A DNA stretch of 64,000 nucleotides. It comes from Gnetum montanum (taxonomy: Eukaryota > Streptophyta > Gnetopsida > Gnetales > Gnetaceae). Of the stretch, positions 46,822 to 59,400 are shown piece by piece. Positions within the stretch are counted from its first letter, which is position 1. Every line of letters starts with the position of its first letter. Position numbers and translations under genes: made by a program. A model generated the notes under the pieces. That model saw nothing but the letters and a program-made list of their open reading frames with translations. It made no database searches and had not been told where the DNA came from. The stretch lies in assembly GCA_015680685.1 (NCBI GenBank), contig MNCI01009622.1, forward strand, positions 309,748 through 373,747, in the 5' to 3' direction.

Positions 46822-48800
46822 ATTTTTGCTTGGTGCAAATGCACTTTGTCATTAGTTGTTATTTGTGCATTAGCCTTCAGGTAGCTTCAATTTCATTGTA
46901 ATTTTGTAAATTATTTAGTTTAATACAAGCATTTTGACCATCTATAAAAAAGATTCTTTTAACCATTAAGCATATTTGAGAGTGTAGTTGCTTCTTTTTC
47001 TATTAAATTATTTTTTTGGGCCCTTTTAGTAACCTTATTACAATTGGAAAAATTCAATCCTTCTACATACAAGAAACAAGACCTTTTTAGAAATATTTGT
47101 AACACATGTTTGCCAATGCAACCTTCTACAATTTTAACAAGGGTAGAGACACTAGGATGAAGGAATAAGGGAAAAGGAGTTACCAACCACATGTGGGATC
47201 AAACAAACTAGGTTTCTTTATTCCCACCCATCTAGTACTAAACACAACATAACCAAACAAAAAAAGTAGTCAAGGAACTATATACTCACTCTTTATCCAA
47301 TTACATTATGGCATCTTCACCACTTAATCATCATTGAATGAAAGTAGTAAGTACTTGTTATCCAACTACCATTTCATCCATGTGTAAGTATATGATGGTT
47401 GGTCTTGTTCTTTTAGCTATTGCTCCATGTGCTTCTATCATCTAATTACAGTGCCTTACAACCTTGAAGCAACAGAGCATCACAAGCGTTACCTATGGGG
47501 TTTCCTCTAGATGAAAGTAGGTATTGACTTTGCAAATCTAATCTTTAAACTTACTTGATTAGATATTGCTAGCAAAAGAATTGCATAAATAGGCAAATTT
47601 TCCCTAACCTTTCTAGTGTCAACACTACATGCATCTCTTGTTCATCAATCCTTAAAAAAATTTATTAAAATCCCTCATTTCATTAATTCTTAGTTTGCTC
47701 TCCTCCAATAGGTTTTCAAAGTTCCTCATTTTGAGGATTTGTAGGAGGATTCTAAGATTCATTATGCAAAGAAGATGTAGTCCACCTTGGTTCAACTATA
47801 CCTTGCATGATTTGTATCATTGAATGAATAATAAGCTTGAGCTTGTTTTTATCTTAATAAATTGAGTTTTGAGTCATTTTCTTTAAATCTAGATTTTTCA
47901 AAGCCTTAATTAAACTCACAACAATGAGGTGTTAGGCTAGTGGTAAGACTCTTAATTTGAAAGCTCCATGTCATGGGTTTGATTCTCGTGGGCAATGTTG
48001 AGCTATAAAATTCTACTTAGGCTATATATCATAAATTTACAAATCATACTCACTACTACTATTCTCTCCCTCTCTAATTCACTTCTTCTTACTCAATCAT
48101 CCCAACTTCCTCAATCCATTATTCCTTATTCTCTCTACAAAAATTGTTAATGGCATTGATAACATACTTAGTATTATAGGTTATCCTTTACAATATAGAG
48201 GAACATAATGTTTTTATAAAGTTTTAGTTAAGTAATGCATTGCTTGCTTGCTTAGAGCATGCATCTTGTATTTTGCAAGTCACATGTTTGATTCTATTCA
48301 ATATGTTGATTTATCATAATTTGATTTCAAAAAGTACATTGTAAATTTTGTGTTGAGTATGTCAAGCTTGCTTCCCCATACCTCCTAGATTCTAAAATCT
48401 TATTTAACATGCTTATTTTAAAGTATTCCAAAACATGCTATCCATGAATTATGAAGAACCTATGCAAAAGCTCATTTGCTCCTTCAATTAAGCCTGACTA
48501 TATTAAATGTTGTAGCAAGAACCACATAACTTTGAGATATATTTCTTTTGGATTATGTCATAGGAAACTCATATAAAAAACTCCTTATTTCTTTTGAACA
48601 TGTTTTCAAAAGAAAATTATGCATTTTGCAAATAACTCATAGCAATCTTGGAAGCATTTGTATTGGGAAGGACTTCGATTGCGGAACATTTCCAAAGGTG
48701 AAGGACGCAAACATAATGAGCATGTGTCTTTATGTTTTTCTTACTTTATTTGGTAGATGTTATTTTCTTGTAAATTTTTAATTGTTAAAAAGTTAGTATA
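46822..48800. other. Intergenic DNA with tRNA-like SINE candidates
   Basis: No host gene is recognised; the minus-strand frame at 46959-47192 has no known domain. Two short tRNA-like stretches occur (47930-48030 and, weaker, about 48225-48285). The last five bases before the chromovirus, GGTTT at 48801-48805, belong to its target duplication. Confidence 0.4.
47930..48030 (+). mobile_element. Possible tRNA-derived SINE head
   Basis: GTTAGGCTAGTGGTAAGACT resembles an A box (TRGYNNANNGG), and 36 bases later GGGTTTGATTCTC resembles a B box (GGTTCGANTCC). The spacing fits a tRNA-derived RNA polymerase III promoter. The body and 3' end are not defined. Confidence 0.45.
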
Positions 48801-48805
48801 GGTTT

Positions 48806-49370
48806 CGTGAGAGAGGTAGTAGGGTTGGTGGTGGCTTGCTACCTCCCCCACAATTCGGGGGCCGTGGGGGCACAAGGGGTCCTTTGCTCCTTGTGTCTTC
48901 GAAACCATATTGGCATGGTAGTTCCATGCATTAGTAAGAGGAGGCTACGACCTACTGCATTATCCCACTCGGTAGGACCTTGCATGGGAGGGTTGCGTAG
49001 TTCAACTCTACGTTGGGGTGTCTTTTACTAAGTGTGTCATGGGACATGCTATGGAATGTTGCGTATGCTCCTTGGAGCATGACACCAACTACCAGCACAC
49101 GATGATGAATCTGGAGGGTTCAATTGGTAGTCCCAGTGGTGTCCACGTGAGTGGAGCAAGGGAGCGCTATCTAGCTTGTTAGCATATCGCAAATATTGAA
49201 TATGAAACACCACTCAAGAGACATGCTAACACTAACACATTGTTTGTTGGCATGTGTTTCAGGATTGTTGATTACTGAGGCGTATTCCTCTTGAGTTTCA
49301 TCCCAATTCAAAATCTGCTTGGAAAACTCTTGGGGTGCCGAAGAACGTATCCAGGGACAACGTTGTTATA
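48806..49370 (+). repeat. 5' LTR of chromovirus H
   Basis: It starts CGTGAGAGAGG (the 3' copy has TGTGAGAGAGG) and ends TTGTTATA (the 3' copy has TTGTTACA). The start was fixed by the perfect GGTTT duplication outside it. Length is 565 bp. Confidence 0.9.
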
Positions 49371-49372
49371 GA

Positions 49373-49385
49373 TGGTATCAAAGCC
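49373..49385 (+). other. Primer binding site of chromovirus H
   Basis: TGGTATCAAAGCC is complementary to the 3' end of initiator tRNA-Met apart from one G-to-A change (consensus TGGTATCAGAGCC). Confidence 0.9.
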
Positions 49386-49684
49386 TCACAATTTCATTTA
49401 CTAGTAAAACTTTCTTGCTAAAGGGATGAGAGGGTTTGTGGTTTGCGAGGTTTCCATTTTCAACTTCTGCTATCCCCTCTTCCTTTGAGGGTGGCCTTGT
49501 GCTAAAGCTCTCTCTTGGACAACATGGAGCCTGGTGGACCAAGTGACATGGTTGATGTTCAAGCAAACCCAGAAATTGAGGCCGAGACAAAACTTGGTCA
49601 AGATGAGACTAAGTTTCAAACCTTATGAAACCATGTCAAGGCAATTGATGAGGCCTTAGCCTACCCTGGTCCAGAAATGAGGAC

Positions 49685-50804
49685 GTGATCCATCACATTC
49701 TTAAAGATGTTGATTTATCACAAGAAAAAATGGATCTTTGCTCCAAGGATAGGGTGAAAGTGGCAGAGGCTAAAGTTTCGATCTTGGAAGGTCGTTTGGA
49801 TCACATGATCAACCTCTACAAGGATCTATTTAGATCCTTGGAAGAGGTACAAACAAAAGCATCTTTGGTTGAGGACCTAATTGGTTGGGTGAAAGTTCTA
49901 GAGGATGCCCTGATGTGGGTAAATAAGGAGTTATCTGATTTAAAAATTGAAAACACCATCCTAAAATCCTCCTTGGTAGGATGCTTGGCAGAAGAGCCAA
50001 TGACAATGGCTCGTATGAAAGCTAGAGAACCGAGTTCTTATGATGGTAAGAGAAATGATGCAAAAATCAATGCCTTCCTCCATGATGTGGAGATGTACAT
50101 GAATACTAGGGGGGGTCCCTGCAGCCCAACAGGGCTCCACAGCATCTCAGTTTCTCATAGGAAGTGCTCAGCTATAGTGGCCTAGCCTCCTTCGTGCTCA
50201 AGAAAAGGGCACTACTACAGAAAAGATAGAAACTTGGGACAGATTTAAGACAGCATTGATCAAATAGTTCCATCCTGGGAACTCTGAATGGATAGCTAGA
50301 ACCAAGCTAGAGACCCTAAAACATTCAGGGAAACTTGATGATTATATCAATAGCTTCCAAGAACTCATGTTGTTAATTCTCAATATGGGAGATCGGGATT
50401 GCTTTTTCAAGTTTGTAAATGGGTTACAGGCATGGGCACAAATGGAACTATGTAGAAAATGCATTGACACACTCTCGGAGGCTATTGCAGCTACTGGCAC
50501 TTTTCTGGACTTCAAGGCAACAAAGCTAGATAAGGGTAAGCCTGGGAAGGGAAAGCATGTCACATCCTCCCATTCTCAGAAAATAGACACAGGTTTCATC
50601 AAAGGGAAAAACACATTCAAATCAGTCTAGCAAAGTAGTCACCCGATGGGTGGCCCTCCAGGAAACCAAGGCTCCTAATAAAAACATAAAGATACAGGGA
50701 GCAGGTGGCAACCTGGGGCCAAGAAGAAACAATTTATAGGGGGTCCCTTTAAGGGGTCAATCCAATGCTTCTTGTGTCAAGAGAACCACCTAGCAAGGAA
50801 TTGC
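49685..50804 (+). pseudogene. Chromovirus H gag remnant with shortened zinc knuckle
   Basis: 49685-50110 encodes a coiled-coil N-terminal part (VAEAKVSILEGRLDHMINLY ... LIGWVKVLEDALMWVNKELS) and then EPSSYDGKRNDAKINAFLHD, the start of the gag core. After a shift near 50110 the core goes on at about 50200-50500 (ETWDRFKTALIK, WIARTKLETLKHSGKLDDYI, SFQELMLLILNMGDRDCFFK, FVNGLQAWAQMEL). The knuckle at 50766-50804 reads CFLCQENHLARNC, so it is CX2CX3HX4C, one residue short of the usual CX2CX4HX4C. Confidence 0.85.
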
Positions 50805-51059
50805 CCCTTGAGTTCAGGAAGGATAGAAAATCGACAAGGGTAAGCTCCGGGGAAACAACTGATGGCACTCAAATATTGCCCTGATCCATGCCTTCAAATC
50901 ACAAATGGAGGCACATTGGAAAAATAGCGAAGACTAGTGGTTATGATAGAGTTGTCTGACATCATTATGCAGAGGTTAAGAGCTGGGAACTCCCAAAATC
51001 TGAATCTTGATAATTTACATCAAGTTCAATTGGCCCCAATCACTATGAGCTCAAGTTAA

Positions 51060-51392
51060 TTAAGTGCCCTCATTGATAATGGGGCTAGCGACAATTACAT
51101 GGTTCTAGCCATGGTAAAAGACTTGCAACTAAAGATGGAACCAGTACAAGCCTCCTGCAAACTAGCCAAGTTTAGACCCCTCCAGTGCACCGGGGTGTGT
51201 CGCAGTGTCCCAGTTCAAGTGGGCTTGTGGCAAGGAGTCCTAGATTTCTTTATTCTAGATATGGGCTCCTTTAAGGTTATATTGGGGCAAGAATTCTTAC
51301 GTAAGGCCAAATTTTTCACAGCTCCACACTTAGACCTTATCTTCATTTTGCATGAAAGCTCCCTTTGCCTAGTTCAAACTCATGAAGCATAA
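51060..51392 (+). pseudogene. Chromovirus H protease remnant
   Basis: SALIDNGASDNYMVLAMV carries the active site as D-N-G (51075-51083), where D-S/T-G is usual, and VLDFFILDMGSFKVILGQEF matches the later D-x-ILG block of this family. The open frame starts at 51099, inside the domain. Confidence 0.85.
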
Positions 51393-51434
51393 ATGGGGAA
51401 GGATGAGGGCTCTAGCCCCTAGATTGTATCACCA

Positions 51435-52260
51435 ATGGTGATGAAAAGCTTGGCCAGGGATCCTACTAGGAAATTTCTGCTAGCTATGCAAACAGGTGAT
51501 CCTTCTGACGCTTATGGATCCCAAACTAATATTAACCCATGCATAGCACAGGTGCTAGATAATTTTAAAGATGTGATGCCACCTGAATTGCCAAGAAGTT
51601 TGCCACCTCGAAGGGTTCTGGATCATAAAATAAAAATGCAGCTAGGTACCGACCCTCCTATCCAAAGGCCATATTGCTTAACAGAGCTAGAATTGGGGGA
51701 ATTGAAGAAGCAACTTGAGGGTTTGATGTTTAAGGGATACATTTGTCCCTCAAAATCCCCTTATTGGGCACTGGTGCTATTGTCACCAAGGAGGAAGGAA
51801 CGCTACGACTCTGTTGCGATTACAAGTTGCTAAATAAACACACTATCAAGAACAAGTACCTAGTACCACTCATTTTTGATTTGTTCGATCAATTGGTAGG
51901 GGCCTAGTATTTCACCCAGTTAGACCTCCAACAAGGGTACTACTAGGTTCGCATCGCAAAAGGGGACGCAAAAAAAACTACATGCATAACTCAGCATGAG
52001 TCATACGAGTGGACAGTAATGCCCTTTGGGCTTTGCAATGCACCGACTACATTTTGTACCTTGATGAATGAGATATTTCAACCTTTCTTGGACAAATTTG
52101 TGGTCATCTATCTCGATGATATCTTAATATATAGCTAGACAATGAACATGCCCTCCACCTGTAGTTGGTCCTTGAGAAGTTACGAGAAAATCAACTGTAC
52201 ATTAAGAAAGAGAAATGTGAATTCTGCTACTTGGAGTTGAAATTTTTAGGACATCTCGTA
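51435..52260 (+). pseudogene. Chromovirus H reverse transcriptase remnant, YLDD intact
   Basis: 51435-51800 encodes the lead-in (LPRSLPPRRVLDHKIKM ... [20 protein letters not shown]). A one-base shift near 51785 moves the frame to [20 protein letters not shown]. Next come FTQLDLQQGYY, VMPFGLCNAPTTFCTLMNEI and VVIYLDDILIYS, with the catalytic YLDD at 52109-52120. Stops interrupt it (for example just after ILIYS). Confidence 0.9.
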
Positions 52261-52302
52261 AGGTATTGATAGGTAAAGCCAAATCCAAAGAAGATAGAGG
52301 TT

Positions 52303-52890
52303 GTGCACCAATGGCCCACTCCCACTAATGTGCATGAGGTCAGACAATTTATGGGGTTAGCCAGCTTCTATGGGAAATTCATTAGAAATTTCTCAAGAAT
52401 CGCTGCTCCCCTGACCAATTTGCAAAAGAAAAAAGTTTCATGGTGGTGGGATTCAAATTGTCAACAAGCCTTCGATAGAATCAAAGAAGCTTTAACCTTC
52501 TATCTAGTGTTGGCATTGCTTGATTTCTTGAAACCTTTTGAGGTTCATACTGATGCCAGTGAGAATGCAATCGGGGACGTGTTACTACAGGAAGGTCATC
52601 TTGTTGCTTATAAGAGCCGAAAGCTTAATCAAGTAGAGCAAAGGTGACTAGTCCATAAAAAAGAAATATTCGCTATTGTCCATTGCTTAAGAGCATGGAG
52701 ACACTACTTGCTGGGAAGTCATGTCTTCGTAAAGATAGATAATCTAGCTACTAGCTACTTACTGAATCAAACGAAGCTGAGGCCCAAACAAGCTCGATGG
52801 TTGGCTATGTTATCTAAATTTGATTTGCAATTGACCAACCATCATGGAAAGGAGAATGTGGTGGCAGATGTATTGAGTCGTTGTCCTTAA
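52303..52890 (+). pseudogene. Chromovirus H RNase H region
   Basis: The connection segment (VRQFMGLASFYGKFIRNFSR ... WWWDSNCQQAFDRIKEAL) leads to RNase H with PFEVHTDASENAIGDVLLQE and, after a stop at about 52645, EIFAIVHCLRAWRHYLLGSH and FDLQLTNHHGKENVVADVLS. The catalytic D-E-D pattern is partly visible. Confidence 0.9.
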
Positions 52891-53029
52891 CTTGCCTCCT
52901 AGCTCTTTTCTCTCACTAGGTCACAAACTTCACATGTTCAATGTGATGAAGTGTTGTTAGCTAGAATTCAAGATGGCTTAAAAAGGGATCCTCATATCAC
53001 TGATTTAATGTAGTTGATAGAAACCGAGT

Positions 53030-54120
53030 GAGCACCACAGTTCAAAATGAGGAATGGATTGCTTTGGTTCCGTAATAATCAAATATGCGTTCTAGATTAG
53101 GATGGCTTACGAAAGGAGATAATCTAAGAGTTCCATGATACATAGTGGACTAGGCACCTTGAATAGTAAAGAACCTTGGCACTCATTGAGAGAACCTTCT
53201 TCTGGCCAAAAATGTATCAGGATGTAATTTTTTATATTCAGAAGTGTCTAGTGTGCCAACAAGACAAAGCTTCTACGAAGTGTCCAGGTGGTCTTCTGTT
53301 GCCCTTGGAAATCCTTTCATTTTCATGGGCTACACTGTCTATGGACTTCATCATAGGATTACCAAATGTTTAGGGCTTAAGTAGTATCATTATTGTGGTG
53401 GACAAATTTTCCAAATTTGCCATATTCATTACCTGTCCATCATAGTGCTCAGTTGAGGACATGGCAACATACTATTTTGATAGGGTGGTTCGATATTTTG
53501 GGTTACCCATGAGCATTGTTTCAGACCGAGATCCACAATTCACAAGTGCTTTCTGGCAAACCTTATTTGGCATGATAGATACCACCCTCAAATTGTTAAC
53601 AAGCTTTCATCCATAAACCGATAATAAAACAAAACGAATGAATCGGGTACTTAAACAGTACCTCCGACACTATGTTCGTAGTGACCAAAAGAACTAACCT
53701 TTTCTGTTACGAATTGCCCAGCTAAGTTATAACATTCAGAAGTCATCGGCTATTGGGTTTTCTCTTGCAGAACTGGTAATGGGAAGGCAACCCATTACCC
53801 CTCATATGGTCTCCCCCTCGTTGCAGGGTCAACATCCCTCAGCAAATGAATTCTTAAAAGTGTGGTTTGAAAATGTTGAAACAGCAAAATATCATCTGAA
53901 AAGGGCAGTACAGCGAATGAAAAAGTATGCTGATCGAAAACACCAACATCGTGAATTTAAGATGGGAGATTGGATTCTCTTGAAGTTGGACCCAAGTCAG
54001 TTTAAGCTGAAATAGGGAACTACCTCCAAGCTGATGAGGCAGTATGATGATCCCTTCTAGACCACTGATAAAATTAACCCTGTGACATATAAACTTTAGC
54101 TACCGATCAATATGAACTGA
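53030..54120 (+). pseudogene. Chromovirus H integrase remnant
   Basis: The zinc-binding part is recognisable at about 53120-53270 (EFHDT ... RHLE, then CLVCQQDKAS). The core gives ATLSMDFIIGLPNV (first Asp) and IVSDRDPQFTSAFWQTLFGM (second Asp), with the Glu block near 53620 (TDNKTKRMNRVLKQYLR), where the usual GQTE is altered. The GPY/F-type C-terminal part continues at 53779-54015 (YADRKHQHREFKMGDWILLK). Confidence 0.85.
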
Positions 54121-54244
54121 GTCCATCTAGTTTTTTATGTCAGCATGCTAAAGCCATTGCTAAATGGGTTTCCATATCCAGAAAGAAGCCTCTTGATCCG
54201 AGAACGACCTTGTATACAATCTATACAAGGAAAGAGAGCAGACA

Positions 54245-54420
54245 ACATTCGAAACTTCCGGACCACTGGCCTTGGTGCAAATTTGAAAGTGGAGTTTCTC
54301 GTCCACTAAAAACATCATCCTGACTCAGATGATAGTTGGGAGCCACTAGAGCATTTAAGGTCCCAAGAAAACTTGATTCTGGATTTCTATAGGGAGCAAG
54401 CAATCAACCTCCTGCCTTGG
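54245..54420 (+). pseudogene. Chromodomain remnant of element H
   Basis: KVEFLVH, then a stop at 54307-54309, then KHHPDSDDSWEPLEHL. This is the chromodomain block VxxxLVKWxGxxxxDxTWEPxxxL, with a stop where the Trp of the KW pair is expected. It shows the lineage to be a chromovirus. Confidence 0.85.
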
Positions 54421-54986
54421 CTGTTTCGATGATGGATGGAGAAACCTCCCATGCAAAAAAAAAAAAAAAATCAAGAGAGAAAAGTGCCTAGAACCATTCG
54501 AAGTGCTCTATAGGCAATGGGGCTTAAGGTTCAAATAGACAAAAAGCTATGTTGAACTTGAGACCCCTAGACCTTTGAATCAAACGAGTCAGGGAACACC
54601 TTGGAACTCATGCATCCCTAGGTCAGTGCATTCTGTCATGTTGCAATGATAGACCACCTGATGTCCTTCCATAGCCTAACATTTCAAGCCAGGTATGGAA
54701 GGATGGATAGGCCAAGTCTTGAGGGGTGATGCTCTTGACTTGGGTGTCAGATGGTAGGATGAGTCCGGATCTTAAGAAGACAGTTGAGTTCAACAAAAAT
54801 GCTTTACGACCTTAGGCCCTAACAGTTGGACCTTCCAAAACCAAAGATCCCTTCAAACTTAACTCAGAATAGCATGGGCATACCTCCCTGGAATTGACAG
54901 AATCCTCCCTTGGTTTTGATGTAGCAACCTCGTGGGTTACCCAAACCATGCTCCAAGGTCATCACTCATTTTAAGTGAGGGAGGAT

Positions 54987-55938
54987 TGTGAGAGAGGTAG
55001 TAGGGTTAGTGGTACCTCTCCCATGGTTTGAGGGCTGTGGGGGCATAAAAGGTCCTTCGCTCCTTGTGTCTTCGAAACCATACTGGCATAGCAATTCCAT
55101 ACCTTAGTAAGAGGAGGCTACAACCTACCTCATTACCCCACTCAGTAAAACCTTACCTGGGAGGGTTACGTAGTTCAACTCTACGCTAAAGTGTCTTTTA
55201 CCGGGTGTGTCATGGAACATGCTATGGGATGTTGCATGTGCTCTTTGGAGCACGACATCAACTACCAGCACGCGATGATGAATCTGGAGAGTTCAGGTAG
55301 TCCCAATGGTGTCCACGTGAGTGAAGCAAGATAGCGCTATCTAGCTTGTTAGCATGTCGCAAATATTGAATATAAAACACCGCTCAAGAGACATGCTAAC
55401 ATTAACACATTGTTTGTTGGCATGTGTTTCAAGATTGTTGATTGTTGAGGCATATTCCTCTTGAGTCTCATCCTTATGTCTTCAGAACCATACTAGCATG
55501 GAAGTTCCATGCATTAGTAAAAGAAGGCTACAACCTACCTCATTACCCCACTCGATAAGACCTTGCCTAGGAGGGTTGCATAGTTCAACTCTATACCAGG
55601 TGTGTCATGGGATGTGCTATGGGATGTTGTGTACACTCCTTGGAGTGCAACACCAACTACGAACACGCAGTGATGAATCTGGAGGGTTCAGATTGTAGTC
55701 CTCGCGGTGTCCACATGAGTGGAGCAAGAGAGCACTATCTAACTTGTTAGCATATCGCGAATATTGAATATGAAACACCACTCAAGAGACATGCTAACAC
55801 TAACACATTGTTTGTTGGCATGTGTTTCAAGATTATTGATTGCTGAGGCGTATTCCTCTCAAGTCTCATCCAGATTCCAAATTTGCTTGGGAAACTCTTG
55901 GGGTGCTGAACAATGTATCCAAGGACAATGTTGTTACA
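54987..55938 (+). repeat. 3' LTR of chromovirus H, enlarged by a tandem duplication
   Basis: It begins TGTGAGAGAGGTAGTAGGG and ends TTGTTACA. At 952 bp it is nearly 390 bp longer than the 5' LTR because 55061-55470 is repeated as 55471-55870, both starting TCCTT(G/A)TGTCTTC. The duplication was not in the LTR when the element inserted, since both LTRs are made alike. Confidence 0.9.
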
Positions 55939-55943
55939 GGTTT

Positions 55944-56401
55944 TTTCCCTTTGGAAAGTTGTCCTGGGATGTCATTCTATGGTGACAGGTGGGTGAGATA
56001 GGTATGTGAGAAGCTTTCGCAAAATGAGATTCCATAGGACAGTACTGGGTTAACAATGACAGAACATTTCGCCAAACATGTTCTCCAAAATGGCACATAA
56101 ATATTTTCGGTAAAAGAACAATAAAAATTGAAGGCGTCACAGTCGTAGTACCGTAACATACTTCTTGCAAGTCCATACAATATCATAAGATAAAAGAAAA
56201 TAGGCAGTCGTGTTTATCGCCTACATTATGCACAACGATAAAGTAAATTGCTCTTCACGGCAAGAGAGGATAACGCCAATACAGGACTAAGTGTTTCACC
56301 AACCCAGATAACCAGAACCAGACCAAAGATAACAGTATTATGTCCTAACTGAAAACAAAACCATGCTTAATTTGGTAAAAACGGCTGCCTAGGAGGATTG
56401 C
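55944..56401. other. 3' flank of PEAMT
   Basis: Between the chromovirus target duplication and the PEAMT stop codon there is no coding domain. It should hold the PEAMT 3' untranslated region on the minus strand. AATAAA-like signals on that strand (for example near 56190-56200, TTATCTTTTATTC region) are not certain. Confidence 0.4.
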
Positions 56402-59400
56402 TCACTTTCTCGCAAGAAAGAAGCCCCATCTCTGTTCCTCCTTTCGTTTTAGTTTTGCCTTCCATCCATGTACAATTGCATTGTAATCTTCCTGAAAAAC
56501 GTTAGAAACGGAGTTTGTCAACAACAGTGGAAAACCATGTGTAAAAAAGTTTGGTAATAAACATTTCAATTTTACTTCAAGGTATGATGCCTTACCTGCG
56601 AAAAGTCCCGGACAAATGCTTCCTTGTTCTTTTCTAAAGTGTCGAGTTCTCTATTCAGAACTCTTACAAACTGCAGAGGAAGTATGTAGTTAATCGGGAG
56701 TGAAAATATCTCTAAATCACCAACTTACAACTTAAAAACACGTGCGAATCAAGCAGAGAAATACTATTCTTACTTGGTTTGTGCGATCTTCTGCTCTAAC
56801 ATCACGAAATCCTGCATCCTTGAGCATCTGTCACGGCATTAAACATGTTATAAATCAACGTATTTAATTATGTATGTCAAAATTTGAAAACCAACAAGCG
56901 TGTGATTAGAGTACCACACCTGACCATAAGCTTGAACGTCATGTAAATCATATCCTCGCTGCTTTATATATTCTTGAAATTCAGAAGAAGGCTTACTGGG
57001 TGCTTTACAGTAATCGGTAATGAGCAATTTACCTCCTGGCTTCAACCACTTATAGAAACCCCTAAACAGAGATGGCTTATCCTGCAAAGTTTTATTTAGA
57101 AAGAAAAATAATTGGAGCATTTGGTCAGACGTTCAATAGCTTTTAGTAAAAAACGGCGCGCGCAAACGGGAGCAGTCTTCAAATCGCAAATATTATACCT
57201 GGATATGGAGGATTGTGTCCCGGCTGTAGATTACGTCAAATGAATTCTCTGGAAATTGTTTTTTGGTGCAATCTGCAACCTCAAACTCAACTGCACATTT
57301 TCTGCCAATTGCCCTTTCAAGAGCGAAGGAGACCATATTTATTGAGAGGTCGATAGCCATTACCTGAACATCAAAAGTCTCAGCCATATAAAAGTCGCCA
57401 CCTCCGATCCCACAACCCACATCAAGGACAGTTTGTCCTGCCTTGAGATCTAACCTATAGGCAAACTCCTTGGTTGTTTCTGCACGAATTCAAAACAAAG
57501 TACTATTATAAATATGTAATTTTATGAACAAGCGCGTGCATCCATATATATATGTATATGTATATACATATGCTTAATGCAACATAGATTACCTATTCCT
57601 CCGGTACTTACAAACCCTTCTCCAAACACACGCTCATACCGTAAAATGCCATTTACTGTGTATTGATAATTGTCCAAAAATTGCTGGAATTCTTTGTCAT
57701 CGGTGGATCTTACTTTCTGCCAAGTCCAACATATCTGCGGCAATGGTCATTCAAGCTTGTGTTAGAAATGCATGCCAGGGGTAATACATCATAATATCAT
57801 ATTAAAACAGGCGTCGATGTTACAGTACTTGATTTTGGTTTTTCTTGTTTCTCACATATGCACCTACGCATTTGCAACCAACAAGGGAGAGTTCTAGAAG
57901 ATTTCCACAAGTATCCTTCAGAGAACATTCCTTGAAAACCTGCACAAAAAATGTAGACTAATAAAAAAAGAATTAAAAAGAAGGGTAAACATAGCAAAGG
58001 TGGCAAAACATAGACGTTGACATACCTTGAGGTAAAAGCTAGGTTTACGATAGTGTGTGGGGTTTACATTTCTCTTGTGGTCTCCAGACTGGTGAAAGCA
58101 GGATTCACGAAAGAAAACGTAACCGCCTGGTTTTACCCACTGTAGCATCCTTTGTGCCAGTTCCACAACCTTACCATCACATCATTACAAGTAAATAATA
58201 TCAGTAAATCTGTTTTTATCATGTAGAAACAGATGGGAACTAAAAACAAAACATATAAGGCAAAACTCTGTACTTCAGTAGTTCACTTTCTTTCATACCT
58301 CATCATCTGATAGGTACATTAAAAGCCAGTTCGAAAACACTAGATCAGCTGATTCTGGCAAAATGTCTAGTTCAGGAGAAGTAACATCCGCACACATGAA
58401 TTCAACATTCTTATGGTGCCCATTTTGGTCTTTGTTCTGCAAGTCAAAAGAATGGTAAAAGTATCAATTAGTTAGAAGAAATACTTCTGCATTCAAAAAT
58501 GTGTTCCTCTGTTCTCTAGCAAAAATTGGCCTTGCAGGATATTATTATATGAGACACCTTTTTGATAGCACTCTCAATGAAATCGATAGCCAGAACGTGC
58601 TGAGCCCTCTGTGCCAGCTCACCCGTGTAGCGCCCTATGCCTGCTCCCAATTCAATTACAGATTTTCCTTCAAGAGGTGGCAGAAGAGACAGGATCTGAC
58701 ATAAACAACAGATGTGGCTAAGAAGATCTACTTTTTATTTATCATGCTTGTCCATAAATAAATTTAGAAAGCCACCAGGATTATCACATTTATGGAAAAG
58801 AACAAAAATACAAGACAAAAAAACATTTTTTTTGTTTTTGCCCTACCCCACCCACGACCTGCCTTCTTATAAAAAACATAAGGAAATGTTTTTGATAGTT
58901 GGACTCAATAGAATTTACTTAACTGAAGAATGAGACATCTAGCTTTCCCATTAGATTCCAGGAATAAAAGACATCGATGCATATTAGGAAAAGCTTAAGA
59001 ACTGAAAGCAGAGTTTCGAATCGGTATTTTGAAAAAGTATTCAGTTTTAGGGCTTGGACCATAGATTAAAAGTGTTTTGCCCTTCGTTCGTGAAATCTTC
59101 GTCGACTAAATGTAATCACGGATGTCACAGATCTGCATGGTATATAAGGTTGGCAAGTTCATCCCCATATAAAAATTCACGAAACTTAATTACTTCACAT
59201 GGGAGAAGCGCGTCTAGTTGCACCTCCAATGGTTATTCGGTTCTGACTCAATTGTAATAGTGATGTCTCAATTCTATTAGATGCGTTCTTAAAATAAACA
59301 GGGAGGATACAGCTGCTTTCTAGAAGAGAGAGAGAGATCACAGCTTATTTGTACATATTTTTACAGAAAAAGCAGAAGTCACAACTGAAAGGCATGAGAA

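Larger units (their letters stand above)
48806..55938 (+). mobile_element. Full-length chromovirus (Ty3/gypsy) H, degenerate
   Basis: LTRs are at 48806-49370 and 54987-55938, flanked by a perfect GGTTT target duplication (48801-48805, 55939-55943). The initiator-Met primer site TGGTATCAAAGCC is at 49373-49385 and the polypurine stretch GTGAGGGAGGA precedes the 3' LTR. Coding order is gag, protease, RT, RNase H, integrase, chromodomain, which identifies a chromovirus; chromodomains of this kind steer integration to marked chromatin. All domains carry stops or shifts. It sits about 460 bp past the PEAMT stop codon, pointing toward the gene. Confidence 0.95.

Noticed and set aside
46959-47192. 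Minus-strand frame of 77 codons
   Set aside because: No domain, no repeat partner, no coding context.
48195-48310. Third possible tRNA-like SINE head (TGCTTAGAGCATGCATC ... TGTTTGATTCT)
   Set aside because: The A-box part is poor and no second copy was found, so it was not listed as a feature.
58501-59257. Plus-strand open frames over PEAMT intron 2 and exon 3
   Set aside because: Shadows on the opposite strand of a gene whose exons are clear on the minus strand.
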